A DNA stretch of 55,209 nt, taken from contig CBFHJA010000030.1 in the NCBI GenBank assembly GCA_965656085.1, forward strand, positions 1-55,209, written 5' to 3'. A program made the translations under genes and the position numbers. Below, in pieces: positions 42,273-50,996 of the stretch (within the stretch, counting starts at the first letter, position 1; each line of letters begins with the position of its first letter). The DNA comes from Aliishimia sp965656085. Lineage in GTDB: Bacteria; Pseudomonadota; Alphaproteobacteria; Rhodobacterales; Rhodobacteraceae. The notes below the pieces were generated by a model. The model did no database searches. It was given only the letters and a program-made list of their open reading frames with translations, and had not been told where the DNA came from.

Positions 42273-42868
42273 GGTCTTTCTCCTTGTTGTTGGGATATTG
42301 TTTGGGCATCGGGCCATGACCAGCCCGCCCCTGCTTTGCGCTCTGTGGTGAAGGCCGCGATGGCGGCCTCGTGCTGACGTGTGAGGTCGATATCGTCCCA
42401 CCCGTTCATGAGTTTGGTCTGCCAGACCGGGTCGATCTCGAACGGGTGCCCCGCCACGGTGCAGGCCTCCAGATCAACGGTCAGCTCTTGCCCGTCCAGT
42501 TCGGTGAGCACAGCATGAACCTGTCCGCTCACCCGCCCTGGCAGCAGCCCGTTGTTGACCGCATTGCTTGCGAAAATGTCGCCAAAGCTCGGCGCAAAGA
42601 CAGCGCGAATGCCGAAATCAACGAGCGCATAGACAGCCGCCTCCCGCGACGAGCCCGACCCGAAATTGCGCCCCACGATCAGGATCGAGGGCTTGGCCCG
42701 GTTCAGCAGATGCTCCGGCGCATCCTCGCGTTGGTCAAAGAGCAGGAAATCGCCGTAGCCCTGCGACCGGGGCGTCGACATGAAGCGCGCCGGGATGAGT
42801 TGATCGGTGTCGATATTGTCCTGCGCGAGCACCCCCGCCCGCCCGGTATGTGTGCGCCACCCGCTCAT
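42269..42868 (-). CDS. 3-isopropylmalate dehydratase small-subunit-like protein (LeuD/DmdB type)
   Basis: A 199-residue aconitase-superfamily swivel-domain subunit with NIDTDQLIPARF, the conserved GRNFGSGSSREAA loop and APSFGDIFASNAVNNGLLP. Start at 42868 (MSGWRTHTG) overlaps the large-subunit stop. With the large subunit it should form a hydro-lyase. Its location between a TRAP transporter and a GntR/UTRA regulator indicates a catabolic substrate such as citraconate, dimethylmaleate or another substituted maleate rather than leucine biosynthesis. Confidence 0.9.
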   Translation of the reverse strand: MSGWRTHTGRAGVLAQDNIDTDQLIPARFMSTPRSQGYGDFLLFDQREDAPEHLLNRAKPSILIVGRNFGSGSSREAAVYALVDFGIRAVFAPSFGDIFASNAVNNGLLPGRVSGQVHAVLTELDGQELTVDLEACTVAGHPFEIDPVWQTKLMNGWDDIDLTRQHEAAIAAFTTERKAGAGWSWPDAQTISQQQGERP

Positions 42869-44265
42869 AGGATCCGGCCTTCCAGCAGGGGGCGCACATC
42901 CGTGAGTGTGCCAGTGACGGCGGCGGCAGCGACCATGGCGGGCGACATCAGATGCGTGCGCGCGCCCCGGCCCTGACGGCCCTTGAAATTGCGGTTGGTG
43001 GTGGAGGCGCAGCGCTTTCCGGGCGCGACCAGATCGCCGTTCATGCCCACGCACATCGAACAGCCCGCCTCACGCCACTCCAGCCCAGCCTCCGTGAAGA
43101 TGCGGTCAAGGCCTTCCTGTTCAGCCTGCACCTTCACCAGCGACGAGCCCGGCGCGACGATGCCGGGCACCTGCGCGCGGCGGCCCTTGAGCACAGCGGC
43201 AGCAGCGCGCAGGTCTTCGATCCGGGCGTTGGTGCAAGAGCCGATAAAGACCTGATCCACCGGCGTTCCGGCAATCGGACGGCCCGGCGCGAGACCCATG
43301 TAATCGAGCGTTTCGCGTAGCTTCTCGGGGTTTTCCGCGCCCGATGGATCGGGGATCGTAGCGGTGATGGGGGCGGCGTCCTCGGGCGAGGTGCCCCATG
43401 TCACGATGGGCGCGATGTCCGAGCCATCGAGCGTGACATCTGTGTCGAACACCGCATCCTCATCACTGCGCAGCGTGCCCCATGCCTCCAGCGCTGCGCC
43501 CCAATCACTGCCTTTAGGCGCGAAGGGACGCCATGCCACATAATCGAATGTCGTCTGATCCGGCGCGATCATCCCGAACCGCCCGCCACCCTCGATGGAC
43601 AGGTTGCAGAGCGTCAGCCGCCCTTCCATCGACAGCGCCTCGATGACCGGCCCGGCATATTCGATGGCATGGCCACGCGCCCCGTCTGCGCCAAGCTTGG
43701 CGATCCAGCCGAGCGCGATATCTTTGGCCCCAACGCCCGGCGCAAGTGCGCCCTCGACGCGAATACGCATGGTCTTGGGGCGGTTCTGCCAGACCGTTTG
43801 CGTCGCCAGCACATGCGCCACCTCGGTCGCCCCGATGCCGAACCCGATCGCGCCGAACGCGCCATGGGTCGAGGTGTGACTGTCCCCGCAATTGACCAGC
43901 AGCCCGGGCAGCGTCAACCCTTGCTCCGGACCCACGACATGCACGATCCCTTGCCGCGGATCATCAAGGCCGAAGCAGGTGATCCCATGCGCCGCGCAGT
44001 TCTCGGTCAGCGTGGAGATCATCCGCGCAATGTCCGGATCGTCGATATGGTCGCGGCCTCGCGTCGGCACGTAGTGATCGGCCACGCCGAAGGTCAGGTC
44101 CGGATGCGCAACCGGCAGGCCCCGCTCCGCGATCTTGCGAAACGCGTGATGCGAGCCTTCATGCACGAGGTGGCGGTCCACCCACAGAAGCGACGTACCG
44201 TCGTCCCGGCGCAGGATTTCATGGGCGGACCAGAGCCGGTCGAACAAGGTCAGCGGCGCGCTCAT
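42865..44265 (-). CDS. 3-isopropylmalate dehydratase large-subunit-like protein (LeuC/DmdA type)
   Basis: A 466-residue aconitase-family large subunit with the [4Fe-4S] cysteines in FIGSCTN and GCSMCVGMN, the NCGDSHTSTHGAFG active-site block and CASTTNRNFKGRQG near the C-terminus. Length matches LeuC. Start at 44265 overlaps the regulator's stop by 4 bp. It catalyses reversible hydration/dehydration of a malate- or maleate-type acid. Co-location with an isocitrate-lyase-family gene recalls the dimethylmalate dehydratase and lyase pair of nicotinate fermentation. Confidence 0.9.
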   Translation of the reverse strand: MSAPLTLFDRLWSAHEILRRDDGTSLLWVDRHLVHEGSHHAFRKIAERGLPVAHPDLTFGVADHYVPTRGRDHIDDPDIARMISTLTENCAAHGITCFGLDDPRQGIVHVVGPEQGLTLPGLLVNCGDSHTSTHGAFGAIGFGIGATEVAHVLATQTVWQNRPKTMRIRVEGALAPGVGAKDIALGWIAKLGADGARGHAIEYAGPVIEALSMEGRLTLCNLSIEGGGRFGMIAPDQTTFDYVAWRPFAPKGSDWGAALEAWGTLRSDEDAVFDTDVTLDGSDIAPIVTWGTSPEDAAPITATIPDPSGAENPEKLRETLDYMGLAPGRPIAGTPVDQVFIGSCTNARIEDLRAAAAVLKGRRAQVPGIVAPGSSLVKVQAEQEGLDRIFTEAGLEWREAGCSMCVGMNGDLVAPGKRCASTTNRNFKGRQGRGARTHLMSPAMVAAAAVTGTLTDVRPLLEGRIL

Positions 44266-45050
44266 GACTGCGCCCCGATCACCGGCTCCCAATGGCGGTT
44301 GCCATCTTGGCCTACATGTTCAAGCTCCATCTCCAGCCGGAACAGATCGGGCCGGTAGAGCGCCGACAGATATTCCACGCCCCGCCCCTCCGCATCGCGG
44401 ATCACACGGGTGAGCCACAAAAGCGCCGCGCCCGTGGAGACGTCCAGCGCCTCGGCCACATCCGGCGCGGCGAGTGAGGCGGTGACCGATTGCGTCGCAG
44501 AGGTGACCTGCACGCCGCCGCGCTCCAGCAGGCGGAAGAGCGGCGTGGTGGCGAGGTCCTGCTCGGAATAGCGCAGCGCAATGTCCTGCGGGACATAGGT
44601 GGTGAGATGCGAAAAAGGCCGACCTTCGAAGAGCCGCACGCGAATGGCCGTTTGGACCTTGTCTTCTTCCGCCAGCCCGAGCGCGGATTTCACCGGGAGA
44701 GGCGCGGTCTCGTAACCAAAAGACAGCAGCCGCGCGGTGGTGTTCTGGCCCATCTGCACGATCTGCGGGATCAGCGTGGACATGTTCGCCGCAATGCCCT
44801 TTGGCGCGGCAAGCCCGAGCACCACGGAGCCCGACCCCGAGCGCTTTTCGATCAGCCCATCAGCGGCCAGCGCTTCGAGCGAGCGGCGCACGGTCACGCG
44901 GGACACGCCGTGCATCTCCGCCAGCTTTTGCTCGCCGGGCAGTGTTTGTCCGGAGGCAGTGCGGCCCGACAGGATATCATCGCGCAGCAGCAGGTACACT
45001 CGCCGCGCCTTACCCCCTTCGGGCAGAAATCCTGTCTCGGATACGCTCAT
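44262..45050 (-). CDS. GntR-family regulator with UTRA domain (HutC type)
   Basis: A 262-residue regulator with an N-terminal winged helix (about 15-80; GEQKLAEMHGVSRVTVRRSLEAL) and a UTRA ligand-binding domain (about 100-255). Start at 45050 (MSVSETGF) follows a GGGGGG stretch; the longer frame adds an unrelated leader. It is the first gene of the leftward LeuCD-TRAP operon and divergent from the tautomerase-led operon, so it probably represses both until an intermediate accumulates. Confidence 0.9.
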   Translation of the reverse strand: MSVSETGFLPEGGKARRVYLLLRDDILSGRTASGQTLPGEQKLAEMHGVSRVTVRRSLEALAADGLIEKRSGSGSVVLGLAAPKGIAANMSTLIPQIVQMGQNTTARLLSFGYETAPLPVKSALGLAEEDKVQTAIRVRLFEGRPFSHLTTYVPQDIALRYSEQDLATTPLFRLLERGGVQVTSATQSVTASLAAPDVAEALDVSTGAALLWLTRVIRDAEGRGVEYLSALYRPDLFRLEMELEHVGQDGNRHWEPVIGAQS

Positions 45051-45123
45051 CGCACCCCCCTGTTGCACACGAAAGATTAAGACCCGAATCCCGGTCGGCA
45101 AGGAAAGAATTGCAAAAATTTCC

Positions 45124-45157
45124 ATTTCCTTGGAGAAATAGAGACCTATACCTGTCT
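45124..45157. promoter_or_regulatory. Operator candidates in the GntR/UTRA divergon
   Basis: In the 139-bp region between the divergent starts, ATTTC (45124-45128)/GAAAT (45135-45139) and AGAC-CTATACCT-GTCT (45142-45157) are inverted repeats next to each other. The second has the GntR-like form with TA at its centre. The whole interval 45080-45180 is AT-rich compared with the surroundings. AAGGGGG before 45190 is the rightward ribosome-binding site. Confidence 0.45.
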
Positions 45158-45189
45158 TAAATAACATACAGATTTGTAAGGGGGAAACG

Positions 45190-45762
45190 ATGCCCGTCAT
45201 CGAAGCGCATGTGTTGCAAGGCTATGATTCGGAGGAGAAGTCCCGGCTGTGCACCGCCCTGACCGACGCCGTTCTGCATGTGGTGCCTGCCAGCCCGGAC
45301 GTGATCACCGTGCTCGTGCATGAATTGCCCGAAGACAGCTACATGCGCGGCAGGCAGCACCGCCAAGGCGCCCCGGCCCGCAAGGAGCCCGCCCAGATCA
45401 TCCACGATTTTCTGGCCGCCATGGAGGCCCGCGATCTGGACGCGGCGGAGGCGATGCTCGCTGCGGGCTTCACGATGACCTTCCCGGCAACAGAGCCCAT
45501 GACCCGGCTGCAACAACTCGTGGACTGGGCCAAGCCGCGCTACCAGTATGTGCGCAAGACCTATGAGGGGTTCGACACCGCGATCTGTGACGGCGCCCCG
45601 ATTGTCTATGCGCGCGGCACGCTTAGCGGCGCGTGGCCGGACGGCCGCGAGTTCGAGGGCATCCGCTTCATCGACCGTTTCGAAATCGACGGCGACCTGA
45701 TCGCCCGGCAGGAGGTCTGGAACGATATTGGCGAGACTCTGCGCGGGAGTGAGACCACATGA
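45190..45762 (+). CDS. 4-oxalocrotonate-tautomerase-like domain fused to a SnoaL-like domain
   Basis: A 190-residue two-domain protein. Residues 1-60 are tautomerase-like and begin MPVIEAHV, so removal of Met exposes the catalytic N-terminal proline; SPDVITVLVHELPEDSYMRG matches the second half of a 4-OT subunit. Residues ~66-185 are SnoaL/NTF2-like (IIHDFLAAMEARDLDAAEAML, then beta strands ending in IDGDLIARQEVWND). It is the first gene of the rightward operon and overlaps hyuB by 4 bp. The fusion may catalyse an enol-keto tautomerisation or a decarboxylation or hydration of an unsaturated intermediate. Confidence 0.85.
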   Translation: MPVIEAHVLQGYDSEEKSRLCTALTDAVLHVVPASPDVITVLVHELPEDSYMRGRQHRQGAPARKEPAQIIHDFLAAMEARDLDAAEAMLAAGFTMTFPATEPMTRLQQLVDWAKPRYQYVRKTYEGFDTAICDGAPIVYARGTLSGAWPDGREFEGIRFIDRFEIDGDLIARQEVWNDIGETLRGSETT

Positions 45763-47456
45763 GCACCGAGATCGACCCGATCACGCTCGCCGTTCTCGCG
45801 GGGCGCATGGAGCAGATCGCCGACGAGATGGACGCCACCCTCTTCCGCGCCGCCTTCAACCCGATCATCGCCGAGGCCCATGACGCCAGCCACGGGCTCT
45901 ACCACCCGCAGACCGGCGACACGCTGGTGCAGGGCAAGTCCGGGCTGCCGATCTTCGTCGGCGTGATGGCCTTTGCCGTGCAAGCGGTGATCCGGGTCGC
46001 GGCAGAGCGCGGAGATCAGGAAGACGGCGATATCTGGATTTTCAACGACGCGCATATGGGCGGCACCCATCTGTCGGACATGCGCCTCGTGCGGCCCTAT
46101 TACCATGACGGCGAACTCTTCTGCTATCTCGCCTCGGTGGGCCATTGGCACGATGTGGGCGGCGCGGTGCCGGGCAACTACAACCCTTCCGCCACCGACG
46201 CTTTCCAAGAGGCCTTCGTACTGCCCCCGGTCCGGCTGGCCCGGCGCGGCGAGATCCAGCAGGACGTGATCGACATCCTGATGCGCAACACCCGCCTGCC
46301 GCAATCGGCGCAGGGTGATCTCAACGGCCAGCTTGGCGCGCTTGATCTCGGCGTCAAACGCATGGACGCCTTGCTCGACGAATATGGCCCCGAGACCGTG
46401 CAGGCCGCCCTCGCCGCGCTTGGCGACCGCGCCGAAACCCTGATGCGCGCCGATCTCGCTGCGCTGCCGGACGGGCGCTGGATGGCGGAGGATTTCCTCG
46501 ACAATGACGGGATCACCGATGCGCCCCTGCCAATCCGCGTGGCGCTGGAAATCAAGGGCGATGAGATGGTGCTCGACTTCGCCTCGACGGCTCCGGCCAC
46601 CGCCGGGCCGGTGAACATCGCCCTGCCCACCGCCGTGGCGACCGCCTATGTGGCAATCAAACACATCTTCCCCGAGATCCCGGCCAATGCTGGCGTCATG
46701 CGCCCCATCGACGTGCGCGTGCCCGAAGCCTCGCTCCTGTCCGCCGAGTTCCCGGCCCCGGTCGGCGGCTATACCGAGACGATCCTGCGGATGATCGACG
46801 TGATCTTCTCGGCGATGGCCCAAGCCGCGCCAGACCGCGTGGTGGCCAATGCCTACGGGACGATCAACGCGCTCTCGATTGCCGGGAAGCGGCAGAACGG
46901 CAGCCCGTGGGTGATGTTTTCCTTCTACGGCGGCGGCCACGGCGCGGCCCCCGATGGCGACGGGCTGAACCACGGCAATGCGCCGATCTCGACCGCCACG
47001 ATCCCCCCGATGGAAATCCTCGAAGCGGCCTATCCGGTGATGTTCAAGCAATGGGCGCTCAGGCCAGACAGCGCTGGCGCGGGTCAATTCCGGGGCGGGC
47101 TCGGCGCGACCTACGAAATCGAACTGCTGGAAGAAAGCGCCACGGCGTTCCTCTTCGGTGAGCGCGGACGCTTTGCGCCCAAGGGCGTGGCCGGCGGAGG
47201 CTGCGCCGCGATGAACCAATTCGCTTATGAGCAGACAGATGGCTGGCACAGCCCGCCGCTGGCCTCGAAAATGCTCGGCATCAAGCTCAAACGCGGCCAG
47301 TCGGTACGGCTCGATACCCCCGGCGGCGGCGGCTACGGCCACGCATCTGCCCGCCCGGCACAGAGCATCGCCCGGGATGTGGCGCTCGGATACATCACCG
47401 CCGAGGCGGCGACCGACGCCTATGGCGCGGACTGGCAGAAAGAGGCAGAGACATGA
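45759..47456 (+). CDS. hyuB: Hydantoinase B/oxoprolinase family protein
   Basis: A 565-residue HyuB-type subunit. Characteristic blocks are IDPITLAVLAGRMEQIADEMDATLFRAAF, DDIWIFNDAHMGGTHLSDM-like metal region, and FRGGLGATYEIELLEE. With HyuA it forms an ATP-dependent amide- or imide-ring hydrolase, or a carboxylase as in acetone and acetophenone carboxylases. It is coupled by ATGA overlaps to both neighbours. Confidence 0.94.
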   Translation: MSTEIDPITLAVLAGRMEQIADEMDATLFRAAFNPIIAEAHDASHGLYHPQTGDTLVQGKSGLPIFVGVMAFAVQAVIRVAAERGDQEDGDIWIFNDAHMGGTHLSDMRLVRPYYHDGELFCYLASVGHWHDVGGAVPGNYNPSATDAFQEAFVLPPVRLARRGEIQQDVIDILMRNTRLPQSAQGDLNGQLGALDLGVKRMDALLDEYGPETVQAALAALGDRAETLMRADLAALPDGRWMAEDFLDNDGITDAPLPIRVALEIKGDEMVLDFASTAPATAGPVNIALPTAVATAYVAIKHIFPEIPANAGVMRPIDVRVPEASLLSAEFPAPVGGYTETILRMIDVIFSAMAQAAPDRVVANAYGTINALSIAGKRQNGSPWVMFSFYGGGHGAAPDGDGLNHGNAPISTATIPPMEILEAAYPVMFKQWALRPDSAGAGQFRGGLGATYEIELLEESATAFLFGERGRFAPKGVAGGGCAAMNQFAYEQTDGWHSPPLASKMLGIKLKRGQSVRLDTPGGGGYGHASARPAQSIARDVALGYITAEAATDAYGADWQKEAET

Positions 47457-49516
47457 GCAAACGGGTCGGTGTCGATGTGGGCGGCACGTTCACGGATGTG
47501 TTCGTGCTCGATGAGGCGACGGGCCGGGCCGAGGTGGCCAAGGTGCCCACGACGCGCCCGGACCAGTCGGGCGGCTTCCTGTCGGGGATCGGCGCGCGCG
47601 TGCCGGACCTGTCGGACATCTCGTCCGTGGTACATGGCACGACGGCGGGCACCAACGCGCTACTGGAGCGCAAGGGCGCGAAGATCGGCGTGATCACCAC
47701 GACAGGTCTGCGTGACGTACTGGAAATGCGCCGCCGCGACCGCCCCCGCACATGGGGCCTGCGCGGCAGTTTCGAGCCGGTCGCCGCGCGCAACCTGCGC
47801 CTTGAAGTCCCCGAGCGCACTCTGGCGGATGGCACGATCCGCACCCCGGTCGATCTCGACGCGGTGCGCGCAGCAGCCCAGACGCTTCTCGCCGAAGGGT
47901 GCCGCGCCGTGGCACTCCTCTTTGCCAATTCCTACGCCAACCCCGAGAACGAAGCCCGCGCCGCCGAGGCGGTCCGCGCGCTCTGGCCCAACCCGCATGT
48001 GACGGTCTCCAGCGAAATCCTGCCCGAAATCCGCGAGTTCGAGCGCTTCTCCACCGCTGCGCTCAACGCATATCTGCAACCCGAGGTCGCTGGCTACCTG
48101 CAACGGCTCGACGAGGCTTTGACACAAGGTGGCTTCAGCGGCGAGTTCCTGATCGTCCAGTCCAATGGCGGCGTGATGGGCGTGCAGACCGCGCAGGCCC
48201 TGCCCGTCCGAACCGCGCTCTCCGGCCCCGCCGCCGGGGTCATCGCGGCAGGCTACATCGCCCAGAGCGCAGGCTTTCCCAACGTCGTGACCGGCGATAT
48301 GGGCGGCACCTCCTTCGACGTATCGCTCATCGCGAACGGCGAGACGATGCTCGCGCCGCAAACCTCCATCGATTTCGGCATGGTCGTGCGCGCGCCCATG
48401 ATCGAGATCCAGACCATCGGCGCGGGCGGCGGCTCCATCGCGTGGGTCGACAAGGGCGGGCTGCTGAATATCGGCCCCGAAAGCGCGGGCTCCGACCCCG
48501 GCCCGGTGGCCTATGGCGGCGGCAATGACCGGCCCACGGTAACCGACGCCAACGTGGTGCTGGGCCGGATCGACCCCGACAATCCGATCGGCGGCAAGCT
48601 CGAACGGCTCGACGTGGAGGCCGCGCGCGCTGCCATCGACACACATATCGGCACGCCCCTCGGGCTTGGCACAGAGGCCGCGGCGGAGGCTATCCTCACC
48701 GTCGCCAATTCGCGCATGGCCGGGGCGATTCGCCTTGTCTCCATCGAACGTGGCTTCGATCCCAAGCAATTCGCGTTCATGCCCTTCGGCGGCGGCGGTG
48801 CGCTCCATGCGGGCGCGATGATGGACGAGGTCGGGCTCGGTTCGTCGCTCGTGCCGCGCTATCCAGGCGTCACCTCCGCGCTTGGCTGCGTGATCGCCGA
48901 CATGCGGCAGGATTTCGTGCAGACCGTGAACGCGATGGCCGATCAGGTGGACACCGAAGCCCTGCGGGCGCTGATCCAAAGCCATCTGGAGGCCGGGCAC
49001 GCGCTGCTCGACGCCGCCAAATCGGAGTTCGCCGCCCGCGATCTGGTGGTGGAGCTCGACATGGCTTATCTCGGCCAGACCCACACGGTTGCCGTGCCCC
49101 TCCCGGTCACTGTAGAGGCCGGACAGGTGGTGGCACCGACGCGGGCTGCCATCGGAGAGGCGTTCGACACTGCCTACCGCGCCACTTACGGGCGACTGCT
49201 GAACAAAGGCGTCCGCCGCGTCATCAACCTGCGCAGCGCAGTGATCGGCCAACGCCCCAAGTTCGACCTGACCACGCTCGCCCCCGAAGGCGGCTCTGTG
49301 GACGCCGCACGCAAAGGCGCCCGGCAGGTCTTCTTCAAAGGCGCGTGGCACGACACCACGATCTACACCCGGCTCGACTTGCCCGTGGGCGCAGAAGTAG
49401 ACGGCCCTGCGATCCTCGAACAACCCGACACGACAATCCTGATCGACCCCGGCCTCACGGGCCGCGTGGACGATTTCGGAAACGTGATCCTGACCCGGAA
49501 AGGCGGCACAGCATGA
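47453..49516 (+). CDS. hyuA: Hydantoinase A/oxoprolinase family protein
   Basis: A 687-residue ATP-binding subunit. The ASKHA phosphate-1 motif is DVGGTFTDVF near the N-terminus, followed by VVHGTTAGTNALLERKGA, a second phosphate motif GDMGGTSFDVSLI and the FMPFGGGGALHAG block. It partners with HyuB. Known pairs open N-methylhydantoin or 5-oxoproline with ATP or carboxylate ketones. No extra carboxylase subunit is present here, which slightly favours ring hydrolysis. It overlaps hyuB and the isochorismatase-fold gene by 4 bp each. Confidence 0.94.
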   Translation: MSKRVGVDVGGTFTDVFVLDEATGRAEVAKVPTTRPDQSGGFLSGIGARVPDLSDISSVVHGTTAGTNALLERKGAKIGVITTTGLRDVLEMRRRDRPRTWGLRGSFEPVAARNLRLEVPERTLADGTIRTPVDLDAVRAAAQTLLAEGCRAVALLFANSYANPENEARAAEAVRALWPNPHVTVSSEILPEIREFERFSTAALNAYLQPEVAGYLQRLDEALTQGGFSGEFLIVQSNGGVMGVQTAQALPVRTALSGPAAGVIAAGYIAQSAGFPNVVTGDMGGTSFDVSLIANGETMLAPQTSIDFGMVVRAPMIEIQTIGAGGGSIAWVDKGGLLNIGPESAGSDPGPVAYGGGNDRPTVTDANVVLGRIDPDNPIGGKLERLDVEAARAAIDTHIGTPLGLGTEAAAEAILTVANSRMAGAIRLVSIERGFDPKQFAFMPFGGGGALHAGAMMDEVGLGSSLVPRYPGVTSALGCVIADMRQDFVQTVNAMADQVDTEALRALIQSHLEAGHALLDAAKSEFAARDLVVELDMAYLGQTHTVAVPLPVTVEAGQVVAPTRAAIGEAFDTAYRATYGRLLNKGVRRVINLRSAVIGQRPKFDLTTLAPEGGSVDAARKGARQVFFKGAWHDTTIYTRLDLPVGAEVDGPAILEQPDTTILIDPGLTGRVDDFGNVILTRKGGTA

Positions 49517-50127
49517 GCGGCTTCAACGCAAAGCGCACGGCACTCCTGACCATCGACTTGCAAAACGACTTCCTGCATCCCGAGGGAGCTTACGGGCGCG
49601 CGGGCCAGACGGCGGAGGCGATCACGGCGCTGCCGGGCCGGATCGTCCCGGTGCGCGACGCCCTGCGCGCGGCGGGCGGCTGCTATGTCTCGGCCCAGTT
49701 CACACTGGTGCCGCGCCCGGGCGGGGAGCCGCTGATCGCCGACCACCTCAAAAAGCTCCGCCCCTTCCTTGGCAAGGGCGATTTCGCCCCCGGCAGCTTC
49801 GGCAACGCCCTCGTGGACACGCTCGCCCCCGCCGACTACACCATCGAGAAGGTCGCCTATTCCGCGCTCTACCAGACCCGCCTCGAATACATCCTCCGCG
49901 CCTTGGACATCGACACCCTGATCGTCGGCGGCATCGTCACCAATGGCGGCGTCGCGAGCACCCTGCGCGACGCCCATCTGCGCAACCTCCATACCATCGT
50001 CCTGACCGATGGCTGCGCGGCATTCCGGCAAGACGTCCACGACGCCACGCTCCTGTCGCTCGCCAGCGTCACCGAGCAGATGACCTGCGCCGAGGCCGCG
50101 GCGATGATCGCGGAGACCGGCGCATGA
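49513..50127 (+). CDS. Isochorismatase-fold hydrolase lacking the catalytic cysteine
   Basis: A 204-residue isochorismatase-superfamily protein. The catalytic-type aspartate D15 (TIDLQNDF) and lysine K113 (IEKVAYS) are present, but the nucleophile position, normally C in TNVCVEST-like motifs, is G146 (VTNGGVASTLRDA). Cysteine-dependent amidases such as N-carbamoylsarcosine amidohydrolase or maleamate amidase should therefore be excluded by strict motif reading. Glycine at this position also occurs in true isochorismatases (EntB type), which hydrolyse vinyl ethers. The ATG overlaps the hyuA stop. In a HyuAB operon an amide substrate would have been expected, so the chemistry is uncertain. Confidence 0.9.
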   Translation: MSGFNAKRTALLTIDLQNDFLHPEGAYGRAGQTAEAITALPGRIVPVRDALRAAGGCYVSAQFTLVPRPGGEPLIADHLKKLRPFLGKGDFAPGSFGNALVDTLAPADYTIEKVAYSALYQTRLEYILRALDIDTLIVGGIVTNGGVASTLRDAHLRNLHTIVLTDGCAAFRQDVHDATLLSLASVTEQMTCAEAAAMIAETGA

Positions 50128-50996
50128 GCCTCAAATCCCGCCTGACCGAGAACCGCATCGTCACCGCCCCCGGCGTCTATGACGCCCTCACCGCCGCTCT
50201 CGCCGCAAAGGCTGGCTTCGAAGCGCTGTATCTCAGCGGCGCCGCCGTCGCCTATACCCGCCTTGGCCGCCCCGACATTGGCCTGACCACCGCCTCCGAG
50301 ATGGCCGACACGATGGCCCTGATCCGCGACCGCGTAGACCTGCCGGTGATCATCGACGCCGACACCGGCTTCGGCAACGCCCTCAACGCACAGCGCACCA
50401 TGCGGGTCTATGAGCGCGCGGGCGCGAGCGCGCTCCAGATCGAGGACCAATCCTACCCCAAACGCTGCGGTCACCTCACCGGCAAGACCCTGATCCCCGC
50501 CGCCGAGATGGCGGGCAAGATCCGCGCGATGGCCGATGCGCGCGCCTCCGAGGAGACCCTGATTATCGCGCGCACCGACGCCATCGCCGTCGACGGCCTG
50601 CAGGCCGCCCTCGACCGGGCTGGGCTCTACGCGGACGCCGGGGCGGATGTGCTCTTCGTCGAGGCCCCCCGCTCTGCCGAAGAAATGGCCACCATCGTCA
50701 AGACCTTCGGCGACCGTCTGCCCCTTCTGGCAAACATGGTCGAAGGCGGCGCAACCCCCGTGCGCACGGCCCAAGACCTCGAAACGGCGGGCTTTTCCAT
50801 CGCGATCTTCCCCGGCGGCATCGTTCGCGCGCTGGCCAAGGCAGCCGGCGCCTATTACGAGAGCCTCGCCGCCCATGGCTCCAACACGCCCTTCAAGGAC
50901 CGCATGTATGATTTTGACGGGCTGAACGCGGTACTCGGCACCGGCGCGATGCTGGAGCAAGGCGAACGCTACAGCGGAGAGCCAAGCGATGGTTGA
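50124..50996 (+). CDS. Isocitrate lyase/PEP mutase family lyase
   Basis: A 290-residue (beta/alpha)8 enzyme. YLSGAAVAYTRLGRPDIG (near 36-53), the Mg-binding IIDADTGFGN (76-85), ALQIEDQ and the mobile-loop motif KRCGH at 113-117 are present. The loop cysteine C115 marks the lyase branch (2-methylisocitrate lyase, 2,3-dimethylmalate lyase) rather than phosphonate mutases. It would cleave a 2-hydroxy- or 3-carboxy-substituted succinate into an alpha-keto acid and a carboxylate. Coupled by ATGA to the isochorismatase-fold gene and overlapping the flavoprotein gene by 8 bp. Confidence 0.92.
   Translation: MSLKSRLTENRIVTAPGVYDALTAALAAKAGFEALYLSGAAVAYTRLGRPDIGLTTASEMADTMALIRDRVDLPVIIDADTGFGNALNAQRTMRVYERAGASALQIEDQSYPKRCGHLTGKTLIPAAEMAGKIRAMADARASEETLIIARTDAIAVDGLQAALDRAGLYADAGADVLFVEAPRSAEEMATIVKTFGDRLPLLANMVEGGATPVRTAQDLETAGFSIAIFPGGIVRALAKAAGAYYESLAAHGSNTPFKDRMYDFDGLNAVLGTGAMLEQGERYSGEPSDG

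Noticed and set aside
42269..44265. LeuC/LeuD considered as the housekeeping leucine-biosynthesis enzyme
   Set aside because: The genes are locked between a GntR/UTRA regulator and a TRAP binding protein by 4-bp overlaps, with no leuA or leuB; a catabolic role is more likely.
45606..47342. 578-codon minus-strand open frame opposite hyuB
   Set aside because: Shadow of a strongly supported gene.
47660..49423. 587-codon minus-strand open frame opposite hyuA
   Set aside because: Shadow of a strongly supported gene.
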